A stretch of DNA of 60,340 nucleotides from an uncultured Bacteroidales bacterium (GTDB lineage: Bacteria; Bacteroidota; Bacteroidia; Bacteroidales; UBA3824): the NCBI GenBank assembly GCA_937877455.1, contig CALFIU010000023.1, positions 1 through 60,340 of the forward strand, given 5' to 3'. Of this stretch, positions 1 through 8,288 are shown in pieces. Numbering within the stretch: position 1 is the stretch's first letter; the number at the start of each line of letters is the position of its first letter. Made by a program: the position numbers and the translations under genes. The notes below the pieces were generated by a model. That model was not told where the DNA came from. It made no database searches and was given only the letters and a program-made list of their open reading frames with translations.

Positions 1-1413
1 TTTAACATATGATATACGATGTACTTTATATTCATTAAAATTCAAATCATAGCGTTTTTCAGTTTTAAGAGCTTGAATATAACGCCGACCGTGACACCAA
101 CAAGCCAAAACTCTACCAAGTTCTTCTTCAGTAACATTATGTTCAACAGCCCAAGATAAAAGGTCTTGTCTTATTCCTATTTTTAAAGCGTACTTGGGTT
201 CAGGCTTGCGTGTAAAAAGTTTCGGAAAGGAATCTTGCAATAAATTCGTTACTTCATTTAAACGTGGTGTAAAAGTCATACGAGGACGACCTTGATTTTT
301 ATAATAAACAAAATTATTTTTTAATATGTTTTCATTACTTTTGTTTCTTAAAGGATTCATACTATTAATACTATAATTATTAAAAAGCATATTCATATTA
401 TTATTATTTGGATTATTATTAGAACTCACACTCAGTTTATTATTGTTAGAAATAGGCCTCAAATTTACATTTGGCATATTATTTCCTTTATTATTATTAT
501 TATGGGCATAATTAATTTTATTAGGTCTTAAAGGTTCTTGATATAAATCCCCACTAATAATTGTATTCCTTTTCTGGCTTGGTTGTTTAACATTATTAAT
601 TTTTTTATTGTTATTACTATTATTATTAATATTATTAACATTATTATTATTATTATTAGGAGTTTTTTTTACTATTCTTTTTTTCACATTATTTTTATTT
701 AATAAAGATATACTGAAATTTCCACCATTTCTATTAAAAATAGACCCTTTTCCTAAATTAGGGCTTTTACTCACATATCTATTTTTAGTAACTTTTGTTC
801 CAAGAGTTATGCCTTTATTCTCACCTGTTCTTAAAAGTGGAGTATGACTTCTATCTTTATTCTTATTTAAAGAATTAAAAGATTTAGACATATTAGAATT
901 TAAATTACCACCAAAAATATAATTATTCATGAATTTGTTATTTCCTGGAGGTTTAAACATATTGTTAGTCTTATTAAATTTTTTTGGTTCTGGCTTAATA
1001 TATCTATAATTAGAAGAATTAAATATTCTATTAAAACTGAGAATATCTTTTGGTCTTATTGTTCCAGAAATGGGGAGAGGAGATTTTCTTGGCATACCCC
1101 TGTTTTTTGCTTTATTATTTAAATAATTATTTTTATGGGAGCTTTTCATATAGATTGGTTTTGATGTACTATTAAAGTTTAAATCTCCTTCGATAATCTT
1201 TTCTTTCTGGCGAGGAATTTTATTGACTTTGATATTATAATTATGATTATTATTAAGCATTATTTGATTTTTAGGAAATAAAGCATTTTGAATTGGCCTA
1301 TTTACACTACGAATTGGTCTGACATTTGGAGATAGACTGTGATTATTTTCTTTTCCACCATATCTATGAGGCTTATTTGTATTTCTAATTAAATATTGAT
1401 TATTGAAGGACAT
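1..1413 (-). CDS. Asn-rich protein with C-terminal ProQ/FinO RNA-chaperone domain (3' end beyond window)
   Basis: The minus strand is open without a stop from the ATG at 1413 to the window edge (471 codons). Residues 1 to about 371 are low complexity: roughly a quarter Asn, many Lys/Arg, few acidic residues, with Asn runs such as PNNNNNNVNNINNN. From about residue 383 the sequence matches the ProQ/FinO fold: LNEVTNLLQDSFPKLF, then YALKIGIRQDLLSWAV (E. coli ProQ has PLKIGIFQDLVDRV), EEELGRVLACW, and HGRRYIQALKTEKRYDLN (ProQ has WRYLYGVKPGATRVDLD). ProQ/FinO domains bind structured RNA, sRNA-mRNA duplexes and 3' ends, so an RNA-binding role is inferred. The Asn-rich tail is likely disordered and could self-associate. 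The gene lies 80 bp downstream of a DUF3109 gene on the same strand, which follows rnc. The domain call is strong; the biological role is unknown and the last residues are missing. Confidence 0.9.
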   Translation of the reverse strand, partial: MSFNNQYLIRNTNKPHRYGGKENNHSLSPNVRPIRSVNRPIQNALFPKNQIMLNNNHNYNIKVNKIPRQKEKIIEGDLNFNSTSKPIYMKSSHKNNYLNNKAKNRGMPRKSPLPISGTIRPKDILSFNRIFNSSNYRYIKPEPKKFNKTNNMFKPPGNNKFMNNYIFGGNLNSNMSKSFNSLNKNKDRSHTPLLRTGENKGITLGTKVTKNRYVSKSPNLGKGSIFNRNGGNFSISLLNKNNVKKRIVKKTPNNNNNNVNNINNNSNNNKKINNVKQPSQKRNTIISGDLYQEPLRPNKINYAHNNNNKGNNMPNVNLRPISNNNKLSVSSNNNPNNNNMNMLFNNYSINSMNPLRNKSNENILKNNFVYYKNQGRPRMTFTPRLNEVTNLLQDSFPKLFTRKPEPKYALKIGIRQDLLSWAVEHNVTEEELGRVLACWCHGRRYIQALKTEKRYDLNFNEYKVHRISYVK

Positions 1414-1493
1414 ATTTTTTTCTAATTTAATAAGATATAATAGATAAGAAAATATGTATTCTGTCTAAAAAACAATCAATAGCAATATACTAA

Positions 1494-2075
1494 CTACTTT
1501 TTATTTTTTTTCTCAAAATAAAGCTTAGCTGCTTGGCATAGTTGAAAATAAAATTCTTCGCCAAATGCTCTTATAAGTGGTTCTTCAAGGAACTGATAAA
1601 CAGCAATATTTTTTTGTTTTCCAAGTTTAAGTGCACAATCGCATATATCCCAATAATGATATTTCAAAGCTTTGTAAGGACCAATTTGAACCACTCGAAT
1701 AGGATAAAGATGACAACTAATAGGTTTTTTCCATTTGGTTTTACCAGCAATAAAAGCAGTTTCATAGGCGCAAAATGCTTTATTACCACAATGTGTTACG
1801 TATGCACATTCGGCATGATTAACAAGCGGTGTACCAAGGTCGCGATCTTCATCTAAAACACCAAAACCCTGTTTTTCAACAGCTTTTATATTTTTTTCAG
1901 AAAGATATTCTTTTATTTTACCAAAATTTTTTTCAAGTTTTTCAAGTTCGTTTTTGTCGAGAGGAGCACCACTATCACCTTCTATACAACAAATGCCCTT
2001 GCAAATTTCAAGATCGCAACAGAATTTTACTTCAAAAATATCTTCACTAATAAGTTTATCACCTAAAATAATCAT
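1494..2075 (-). CDS. DUF3109 family Cys-rich protein
   Basis: A 193-residue protein of the DUF3109 family, common in Bacteroidetes. The diagnostic N-terminal stretch is FCCDLEICKGICCIEGDSG followed by APL. Further Cys clusters are AECAYVTHCGNKAFC, SCHLYPIRV and WDICDCAL, which suggest a bound metal or Fe-S cluster as in YkgJ-like proteins; no reaction is known. An extension to a TTG at 2081 is possible, but the ATG at 2075 lies 2 bp after the rnc stop and is preferred. It is probably co-transcribed with rnc. The family is clear; the function is not. Confidence 0.9.
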   Translation of the reverse strand: MIILGDKLISEDIFEVKFCCDLEICKGICCIEGDSGAPLDKNELEKLEKNFGKIKEYLSEKNIKAVEKQGFGVLDEDRDLGTPLVNHAECAYVTHCGNKAFCAYETAFIAGKTKWKKPISCHLYPIRVVQIGPYKALKYHYWDICDCALKLGKQKNIAVYQFLEEPLIRAFGEEFYFQLCQAAKLYFEKKNKK

Positions 2076-2077
2076 AA

Positions 2078-2803
2078 TCAATCGGTTATTCCAAGTTTTC
2101 GTAAGGCATTTTTTGCAGCTTTTTGCTCAGCCTCCTTTTTTGAGATGCCAATTCCTGCTCCATATTGTTCTTCGCCAATACGTAAATCACAAACAAAATA
2201 TTTACTATTTGGAGTTTCTAAATCTGTATTAAAAACAACCTGTCGTTTATTTTTTTGTCCCCATTCAAGTAAACGACTTTTGTAATTACTATTGCTGCGC
2301 TCAAATTCTACAATATCAAGATATTTAGGCATCAGCCTCTTATAAAGAAATTTTCCCGCTTTTTTAAAACCTCGATCAAGATAGATAGCCCCTAAAAAAG
2401 CTTCAAATGCATCTCCATAAAGATGAACATTGGGTTCTTCTGGGTTAACACGAGTTTTTACAAGTTTGTCGAGCCCTATATGACGTGTTAATTCCGTTAA
2501 ATTTTCGCCATTAACTATTCGAGAACGCAATTGGGTTAAAAAACCTTCATTTTCACAAGGAAACTTTTTGTAAAGATGCTCACCAATTAAGAGATCGAGA
2601 ACAGAATCTCCAAGAAATTCAAGACGTTCATTATTAAGTAATTTACCATCTTTGGTACGTTTCGACACTGATTTATGTAACATCGCAAGTTTGTATAACG
2701 TGATGTCATTTGGAAAAAAACCAGTTATCCGTCGTATTTGACGAGCGAATTTTTTGTTTGGATGTATCAAATATTTTAAAAACGACCAAAAGTCTTCTAA
2801 CAC
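2078..2803 (-). CDS. rnc: Ribonuclease III
   Basis: A 241-residue double-strand-specific endoribonuclease that processes rRNA precursors and cleaves sRNA-mRNA duplexes. The catalytic domain shows the signature NERLEFLGDSVLDLLIGEHLY (its acidic residues bind Mg2+) and the second acidic motif YGDAFEAFLGAIYLDRG. A C-terminal dsRNA-binding domain occupies about residues 165-240 and ends with the usual SKKEAEQKAAKNALRKLG. The length is typical. It lies 91 bp downstream of fabF, behind a hairpin, and 2 bp before the DUF3109 gene. The acpP-fabF-rnc order is common in bacteria. Confidence 0.97.
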   Translation of the reverse strand: MLEDFWSFLKYLIHPNKKFARQIRRITGFFPNDITLYKLAMLHKSVSKRTKDGKLLNNERLEFLGDSVLDLLIGEHLYKKFPCENEGFLTQLRSRIVNGENLTELTRHIGLDKLVKTRVNPEEPNVHLYGDAFEAFLGAIYLDRGFKKAGKFLYKRLMPKYLDIVEFERSNSNYKSRLLEWGQKNKRQVVFNTDLETPNSKYFVCDLRIGEEQYGAGIGISKKEAEQKAAKNALRKLGITD

Positions 2804-2824
2804 GATAAAATACTTTTTTATGGA

Positions 2825-2855
2825 AAACAGGGACGATTTTATGTCGTCCCCGTTT
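2825..2855 (-). terminator. Hairpin between fabF and rnc
   Basis: An inverted repeat with a 12-bp stem and one mismatch (AAACAGGGACGA / TCGTCCCCGTTT) and a 7-nt loop lies in the 91-bp gap between fabF and rnc. On the minus strand a short, weak T-tract follows. It may be a partial terminator or attenuator, or an RNase III site lowering rnc expression; the sequence does not decide between these. Confidence 0.5.
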
Positions 2856-2894
2856 TATTTAAACAACAAACAAATGCGTTTCTACGTTGTTTAA

Positions 2895-4142
2895 TCAAAT
2901 TTTCTTAAAAATAACCGATGCGTTGTGTCCACCAAAACCAAACGTATTATTAAGAGCAGCCCTTATACTACGTTTTTTTGCAACATTAGGAGTAATATCG
3001 AGTTTTGAATCTATTTCTGGATCGGGATTTTCAAAGTTAATTGTTGGAGGTACAGTTTCATTCTCAATAGCGAGTACACATGCAATAGATTCTATAACTC
3101 CAGCACCACCAAGAAGATGCCCTGTCATAGATTTTGTACTACTAATGCTAAGATTGTATGCATATTCACCAAAAACTTGTTTAATAGCTTTTGTTTCAGC
3201 CAAATCGCCAAGATGTGTTGATGTACCGTGTACATTTACATAATCAATATCTTCAGGCTTAAGACCAGCATCTTCAATAGCAAGTTTCATAACCGTTGCA
3301 GCTCCTCTACCTTCTGGATGTGGTGCTGTTATATGGTGCGCATCAGCCGTAAGACCACCGCCTACCATCTCACAAAGAATTTTTGCACCACGTTTTTTTG
3401 CATGTTCATACTCTTCGAGTATGAGACATCCACCTCCCTCTCCAATTACAAAGCCATCACGTGCTGCATCAAAAGGACGTGATGCATGCTTGTAATTGTC
3501 GTTATTAGTGCTTAGTGCCTTCATAGAATTAAATCCAGCAACTGCTGCATATCCAACAGGAGATTCACTACCACCAGTAACGATAATGTCGGCTTTACCA
3601 AGCCTTATATAATTAAAGGCATCGATAATAGCGTTAGTTGACGACGCACACGCCGAAACAGTAGCGAAATTTGGACCTCTTAGATCATATTTCATACTAA
3701 TATGACCTGGAGCAATGTCGCTTATCATCTTTGGGATAAAAAATGGACTAAACCTTGGTGTTCCATCTCCTTTGCAAAAGGTTTCTACCTCGTCGCTCAA
3801 TGTATTGATGCCACCAATTCCAGATCCCCAGATTACACCAGCGCGGTCGTGATTAAATTCAGCCGTGTCCAAGCCTGCATTTTTATAGGCTTGGTCAACG
3901 GCGATAAGTGCAAATTGTGCGAACAAATCCAATCGCGAAACTTCTTTCTTATTAAAAAAATCTTCAGCGTTGTAATTTTTTACTTCGCATGCAAACCGAG
4001 TTTTAAATTTTTCGGGATTAAAACGGGTAATTGGACCTGCGCCGCTTACCCCGGATTTTAAGTTATCCCAAAACTCGGTAATATTGTGTCCAAGGGGATT
4101 AATAGTCCCCATGCCGGTAACAACTACTCGTTTTAACTCCAT
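2895..4142 (-). CDS. fabF: Beta-ketoacyl-ACP synthase II
   Basis: A 415-residue condensing enzyme of type II fatty acid synthesis, joining malonyl-ACP to acyl-ACP. The Cys-His-His active site is visible: nucleophile in VSACASSTNAI (about residue 165), histidines in VHGTSTHLGDLAE and STKSMTGHLLGGAG. The length matches FabF. It follows acpP after 18 bp, the usual acpP-fabF operon, so both are probably transcribed together from the region upstream of acpP. Confidence 0.98.
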   Translation of the reverse strand: MELKRVVVTGMGTINPLGHNITEFWDNLKSGVSGAGPITRFNPEKFKTRFACEVKNYNAEDFFNKKEVSRLDLFAQFALIAVDQAYKNAGLDTAEFNHDRAGVIWGSGIGGINTLSDEVETFCKGDGTPRFSPFFIPKMISDIAPGHISMKYDLRGPNFATVSACASSTNAIIDAFNYIRLGKADIIVTGGSESPVGYAAVAGFNSMKALSTNNDNYKHASRPFDAARDGFVIGEGGGCLILEEYEHAKKRGAKILCEMVGGGLTADAHHITAPHPEGRGAATVMKLAIEDAGLKPEDIDYVNVHGTSTHLGDLAETKAIKQVFGEYAYNLSISSTKSMTGHLLGGAGVIESIACVLAIENETVPPTINFENPDPEIDSKLDITPNVAKKRSIRAALNNTFGFGGHNASVIFKKI

Positions 4143-4160
4143 AAAAATTTCTTTTTCGGA

Positions 4161-4400
4161 TTACGCTTTAGAATTGTTTTCGATGTACTGAATAGCATCG
4201 CCAACTGTACCAATCTTTTCTGCTTGGTCGTCTGGGATAGAAATGTTAAATTCTTTCTCAAACTGCATGATAAGTTCTACAGTGTCTAATGAATCTGCAC
4301 CCAAATCGTTTGTGAAACTTGCTTCATTAGTTACTTCGCCTTCGTCAACACCGAGTTTGTCAACGATTATTGCTTTTACGCGTGATGAAATGTCTGACAT
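4161..4400 (-). CDS. acpP: Acyl carrier protein
   Basis: A 79-residue acidic carrier protein. The phosphopantetheine attachment serine sits in LGADSLDTVELIM (about residue 39). It is the first gene of the acpP-fabF unit. A weak Bacteroidetes -7 element (TTTCTTTG on the minus strand, 4456-4463) lies about 55 bp upstream of the start. The intergenic space up to purN (4401-4590) is very AT-rich and serves as a divergent promoter region. Confidence 0.98.
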   Translation of the reverse strand: MSDISSRVKAIIVDKLGVDEGEVTNEASFTNDLGADSLDTVELIMQFEKEFNISIPDDQAEKIGTVGDAIQYIENNSKA

Positions 4401-4590
4401 AATTAATTTCTTTTTTAAATTTTTAAACTTTCAATTTGTTTTTTAAATTACGCTGCAAAGAAAAATATTTTTGAACAAAAAAAAAAATATATTTGCAATG
4501 TATTAAAAATTAACATTTTATTTTTCGTCTAAATTATTTAGAAGATAATAATAATTGATTTTGCAATTTGATACATTTAAATAACTAATT

Positions 4591-5163
4591 ATGTGGAATA
4601 TAGCAATATTTGCCTCTGGCAACGGCTCTAATGCCGAAAACTTTTTTAACTATTTTAAAAAAAATAATGAAATAAAAATTTCTATGGTTTTTTGCGACAA
4701 CCCGCAAGCTTACGTAATAAAAAGAGCACAAAACCATAGTATAAAATGTGTTGAAATAACTCGTAAACAACTTAAAGACCAAGATTTTATGATAAAACAA
4801 CTTGAACAAAACAACATAAATTTTATTGTATTAGCAGGTTTTTTATCAAAAATTCCAGATTTTTTGGTAGAAAAATTTGAAAAAAAAATTGTTAATATAC
4901 ATCCTTCACTTTTACCAAAATATGGTGGAAAAGGTATGTACGGTCATCATGTACACCAAAGTGTAATTAACAACAATGAAAAATTTTCTGGAATTACAAT
5001 ACATTTTGTAAATAACGTTTACGATGACGGTGAAATAATATTTCAAGCAAAATGTCCTGTATTAGAAAACGATACCGCAGATTCTCTTGCTGAACGTGTT
5101 CATAAACTTGAATATCAATATTTTACAACAGAAATAGAAAAACTATTAAACTCCAAAGCCTAA
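4591..5163 (+). CDS. purN: Phosphoribosylglycinamide formyltransferase
   Basis: A 190-residue GAR transformylase, third step of purine synthesis, using 10-formyl-tetrahydrofolate. The N-terminal phosphate-binding motif IAIFASGNGSNAENF is intact. The catalytic Asn/His lie in VNIHPSLLPKYGGKGMYG and the catalytic Asp in VNNVYDDGEIIFQ. The length is typical. The stop codon overlaps the start of the downstream aminopeptidase gene by one base (TAATG), so translation is probably coupled. Confidence 0.97.
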   Translation: MWNIAIFASGNGSNAENFFNYFKKNNEIKISMVFCDNPQAYVIKRAQNHSIKCVEITRKQLKDQDFMIKQLEQNNINFIVLAGFLSKIPDFLVEKFEKKIVNIHPSLLPKYGGKGMYGHHVHQSVINNNEKFSGITIHFVNNVYDDGEIIFQAKCPVLENDTADSLAERVHKLEYQYFTTEIEKLLNSKA

Positions 5164-7100
5164 TGTCGTTGATAAATACGAAAATATTTTGGCTAATAGT
5201 TAAAACTGTCGCCGTTACATACACTTTATTAACGGCGATAGTAATTTTATGCTCATTCAAAAAACCTGTTAAACCACCTGAATACGTAAGAACAGACATA
5301 ATTTTTTTAAAATTATACCTTAATATTAATCCCGAAATAAAATTTATTTCGGGCAATGCCTTTTATAGTTTTAAAGTAGAAAATCGCAACGAAAAAAATC
5401 TTCCATTACAATTCGACTTATCGCAAAATTTTAATGTAAAAAAAGTTATTTACAATGGAAAACATCTAAATTTTAAACAAAATACTGACGACAAACTTAT
5501 AGTCTATCCCAATAACAACTGGAACGATGACGATAATATTGAAATAGAATACGAAGGAATACCAAACACACAAAACGGTTTGGGCTCTGTAGTTTTTTCA
5601 AAACATGATGGCATACCAGTATTTTGGACTTTAAGTGAACCAAATGGAGCAAAAGATTGGTTTCCTTGTAAACAACAACTAACCGACAAAATAGATAGCA
5701 CAGATATAATTATATCCTGTCCAAAACGTTATAAATCAGTTTCTAACGGGATTAAAGTTGAAGAAAAAATTGAAGGTCAAAGTCGCATAACAATTTGGCA
5801 ACATCGCTATCCTTGTGCATATTATCTATTGGCAGCAGCTATAAGCGAATACAAAACATATAGCGACTACGTAAAACTCTCTAACGGCGACAGCATAGAA
5901 ATCTTAAACTACGTTTATCCAGAAAGATACGAACAATGCCGTCGAAGAACACCAAAACTTATTCCGGCATTTAAAATGTTATGCGATAGTTTTGGAACAT
6001 ACCCATTTGCTAACGAAAAATACGGACACGCGCAATTTGGCTGGGGCGGTGGAATGGAACACCAAACCATATCATTTATGGTAAATTTCGACCTCGACCT
6101 AATGATTCACGAGTTGGCACACCATTGGTTTGGAAACATGATAACATGCACATCGTGGCGCGATGTATGGATAAACGAAGGATTCGCCGTTTTTTGCGAA
6201 GGACTCGCAACTGAAAAAGGATTAGCAAACGGTAATGACCCAGTAGCATGGAGAAAACAAAAAATATACAATGCGTGCCGACATCCTGAAGGTGGCGTAT
6301 ATGTAACTGGAGACACAACAGAAGTTTGGAATATTTTCAACACCGATTTATCATACTCAAAAGGAGCAATGATTCTACACATGCTTAGACGCGAAATGGG
6401 CGACCAAATGTTTTTTAAAGCAATACGTCAATACATCGACCAAAAAAAATTTAAATATGGAAACGCTACAGGAGCTGATTTTTTTGATTGCATACAAAAA
6501 ACATACGGAAAAAATCTACAATGGTTTGTAAACCAATGGTATTACGGAAAAGGCTATCCAATATACGACATAAGATGGCAACAAACCGCAAACGGAATAC
6601 TAAATCTTAAACTAAACCAAAAAACAACAAGCAATTCCATAGGATTCTTCAAAGCTAAAATTCCTCTTGCAATACATGGAGAAAATGGAGAAACAATGTT
6701 TGTAAGGCTAAACAACTCTTTCCCTGGTCAACACATAAGTATAGCACCTGATTTTAATGTAAGTTACATTGTTTTTGATCCATATAGCGACGTAATATCC
6801 GTTGGAAGTCGTGTGCAACACACAAAACTATGCACAGATCAAATAGTAAAAATAAAAACAGATTTAAAATCAGATAAAATAAGGATAGAATGTAATAGTG
6901 AATCAGGATTTAGACGTTACTCATTAAAACAAAAAAATTCAACTGAAATACTAAACGGATTTGTACCACCAAATGGAATATTTGAAATACACAAAAACCA
7001 ACTTGCCGATGGAACATACATACTTACAATTGAAGGGAAAGAATATTGGAGCGGATTTGTATATATAAAACATCGAAACAACAATAAAAAAAGAGCATAA
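5163..7100 (+). CDS. M1 family zinc aminopeptidase
   Basis: A 645-residue gluzincin metallopeptidase. An N-terminal hydrophobic segment (about residues 8-30) is a signal anchor or signal peptide, placing the enzyme in the envelope. The exopeptidase motif is GGMEHQTISF (the usual GxMEN has His at the last position). The zinc site is HELAHHWFGN with the third ligand Glu in WINEGFAVFCE, and the transition-state Tyr is in LSYSKGAMILHML. The C-terminal 90 residues form a small beta-rich domain ending LADGTYILTIEGKEYWSGF, which resembles a degenerate T9SS type A sorting domain. It overlaps purN and the HAD gene by one base each. The peptide substrate is unknown. Confidence 0.93.
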   Translation: MSLINTKIFWLIVKTVAVTYTLLTAIVILCSFKKPVKPPEYVRTDIIFLKLYLNINPEIKFISGNAFYSFKVENRNEKNLPLQFDLSQNFNVKKVIYNGKHLNFKQNTDDKLIVYPNNNWNDDDNIEIEYEGIPNTQNGLGSVVFSKHDGIPVFWTLSEPNGAKDWFPCKQQLTDKIDSTDIIISCPKRYKSVSNGIKVEEKIEGQSRITIWQHRYPCAYYLLAAAISEYKTYSDYVKLSNGDSIEILNYVYPERYEQCRRRTPKLIPAFKMLCDSFGTYPFANEKYGHAQFGWGGGMEHQTISFMVNFDLDLMIHELAHHWFGNMITCTSWRDVWINEGFAVFCEGLATEKGLANGNDPVAWRKQKIYNACRHPEGGVYVTGDTTEVWNIFNTDLSYSKGAMILHMLRREMGDQMFFKAIRQYIDQKKFKYGNATGADFFDCIQKTYGKNLQWFVNQWYYGKGYPIYDIRWQQTANGILNLKLNQKTTSNSIGFFKAKIPLAIHGENGETMFVRLNNSFPGQHISIAPDFNVSYIVFDPYSDVISVGSRVQHTKLCTDQIVKIKTDLKSDKIRIECNSESGFRRYSLKQKNSTEILNGFVPPNGIFEIHKNQLADGTYILTIEGKEYWSGFVYIKHRNNNKKRA

Positions 7101-7753
7101 TGATAAATCTTAAAGCAATAATATTTGATTTTGACGGTGTAATATGCGAAAGTACCGAAATAAAAGATCGAGCATACTATCAAACATACCTACCTTATGG
7201 TAAAGATGTGGCAGAATACGCACTTAAATATCACAAAGAAAACGAAGGAGTATCTCGCGTTAAAGTGTTTCCATACATACATAAAACACTGCTAAATATT
7301 ACATTAAAAGAAGAGGAACTCAATAAAATTGTAAAAAAATATTCACAAACAGTAGTGAATCAAGTAATTAACGCCCCACTCGTCAACGGTGTACAAAATT
7401 TTTTAGAAAAATATAGTAATAAATTACCACTATACATGAGTTCAGGCACACCACAAGACGAAATGAGACAAATAACAACAGCAAAAAATCTCACCAAATA
7501 TTTCAAAAATGTGTATGGTTCGCCCGACACAAAAGACATACACATAACAAGAATACTAAACAGTCTAAATATAGAACCTCAGCAATGTATTTTTGTAGGC
7601 GATGCAACCACAGATAGAGACATGGCTAAGAAGAAAAACGTAAATTTTGTTGCACGAATTAAACCAGATTCTCTATTAAACGACGAAAGTTTAAAAATAT
7701 TTGACTTTTGGGATTTGGAAAACATAATCAAGAATTTATGTAAAATTGACTAA
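7100..7753 (+). CDS. HAD superfamily hydrolase
   Basis: A 217-residue haloacid-dehalogenase-like phosphatase with a helical cap inserted after motif I, as in phosphoglycolate phosphatase and beta-phosphoglucomutase. Motif I is IIFDFDGVICES (nucleophile and acid Asp), motif II is MSSGTPQ, and the acidic motif III/IV is FVGDATTDRDMAKK. Its start overlaps the aminopeptidase stop by one base, so it ends a three-gene unit with purN. The substrate cannot be read from the sequence. Confidence 0.9.
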   Translation: MINLKAIIFDFDGVICESTEIKDRAYYQTYLPYGKDVAEYALKYHKENEGVSRVKVFPYIHKTLLNITLKEEELNKIVKKYSQTVVNQVINAPLVNGVQNFLEKYSNKLPLYMSSGTPQDEMRQITTAKNLTKYFKNVYGSPDTKDIHITRILNSLNIEPQQCIFVGDATTDRDMAKKKNVNFVARIKPDSLLNDESLKIFDFWDLENIIKNLCKID

Positions 7754-7919
7754 AATAAAGCAAAGTAAAACATAAAAATCACATACATTTGGCAAACTAT
7801 TTGCGTAAAAAAGTATGGTACAATTAAAAATTGCAAAAACAAGCAGTTATATTAATAACCTGAAAAATAGACAATTAAAAGTAAAAAATGCAAAAATCAA
7901 AGTTCTAAGTATAAAAATT

Positions 7920-7954
7920 ATATCAAAGTAGATTTTTGGTATAAATTTTGATAT
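7920..7954. promoter_or_regulatory. Short inverted repeat upstream of the XRE gene
   Basis: An 8-bp inverted repeat (ATATCAAA / TTTGATAT, 19-nt spacer) lies about 70 bp upstream of the small XRE regulator, in an otherwise featureless AT-rich gap of 272 bp. It is the right size for an operator of a small HTH dimer and may be an autoregulatory site, but in such AT-rich DNA it could arise by chance. Confidence 0.25.
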
Positions 7955-8025
7955 TGCATAATTACAAAAACATTGGAATTGTTTAAACAGAAAATTTAAT
8001 TGAATAACTATAAAATTTACGCAAA

Positions 8026-8226
8026 ATGGAAAACACTATTAGAGTTGAAAGAGCGAAAAAACACATAACACAAGCCGACTTAGCAGAAAAAGTGTCGGTT
8101 TCGCGCCAAACAATACACGCCATTGAAACTGGAAAATTTGTTCCATCCACTGTTTTAGCATTAAAAATTGCAAGATTTTTTAAAGTAAAAATAGAGGATA
8201 TTTTCACATTGGAAGAAAACGATTAA
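8026..8226 (+). CDS. Small XRE-family transcriptional regulator
   Basis: A 66-residue protein consisting only of a Cro/C1-type helix-turn-helix: helices run through ITQADLAEKVSVSRQTIHAI, then the typical ETGKFVPSTVLALKIARFF and the tail KVKIEDIFTLEEND. It belongs to the short YgzD/HigA-like group, often found next to a DUF2178-type or other small membrane protein. No such partner is present here. It is monocistronic between two unrelated units and has its own terminator. Confidence 0.93.
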   Translation: MENTIRVERAKKHITQADLAEKVSVSRQTIHAIETGKFVPSTVLALKIARFFKVKIEDIFTLEEND

Positions 8227-8241
8227 GTTTTATTATAGAGT

Positions 8242-8270
8242 TTTAAGAGCCTGTTATTAAGGCTCTTAAA
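8242..8270. terminator. Bidirectional terminator between convergent genes
   Basis: A perfect 11-bp stem (TTTAAGAGCCT / AGGCTCTTAAA) with a 7-nt loop sits between the XRE gene (+) and the lamin-tail protein gene (-), flanked by T- and A-rich sequence on both sides. It can end transcription from both directions. Confidence 0.85.
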
Positions 8271-8288
8271 TTCTAAATAATCCAAAAT

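Noticed and set aside
608..847. A plus-strand frame with a poly-Leu start that looks like a membrane protein
   Set aside because: It is the complement of the AAT-coded Asn runs of the ProQ-like gene; the minus-strand frame is longer and carries a recognised domain.
7754..8025. Possible small RNA or tRNA in the gap before the XRE gene
   Set aside because: No cloverleaf, promoter-terminator pair or known RNA motif is visible, only AT-rich sequence with one short inverted repeat.
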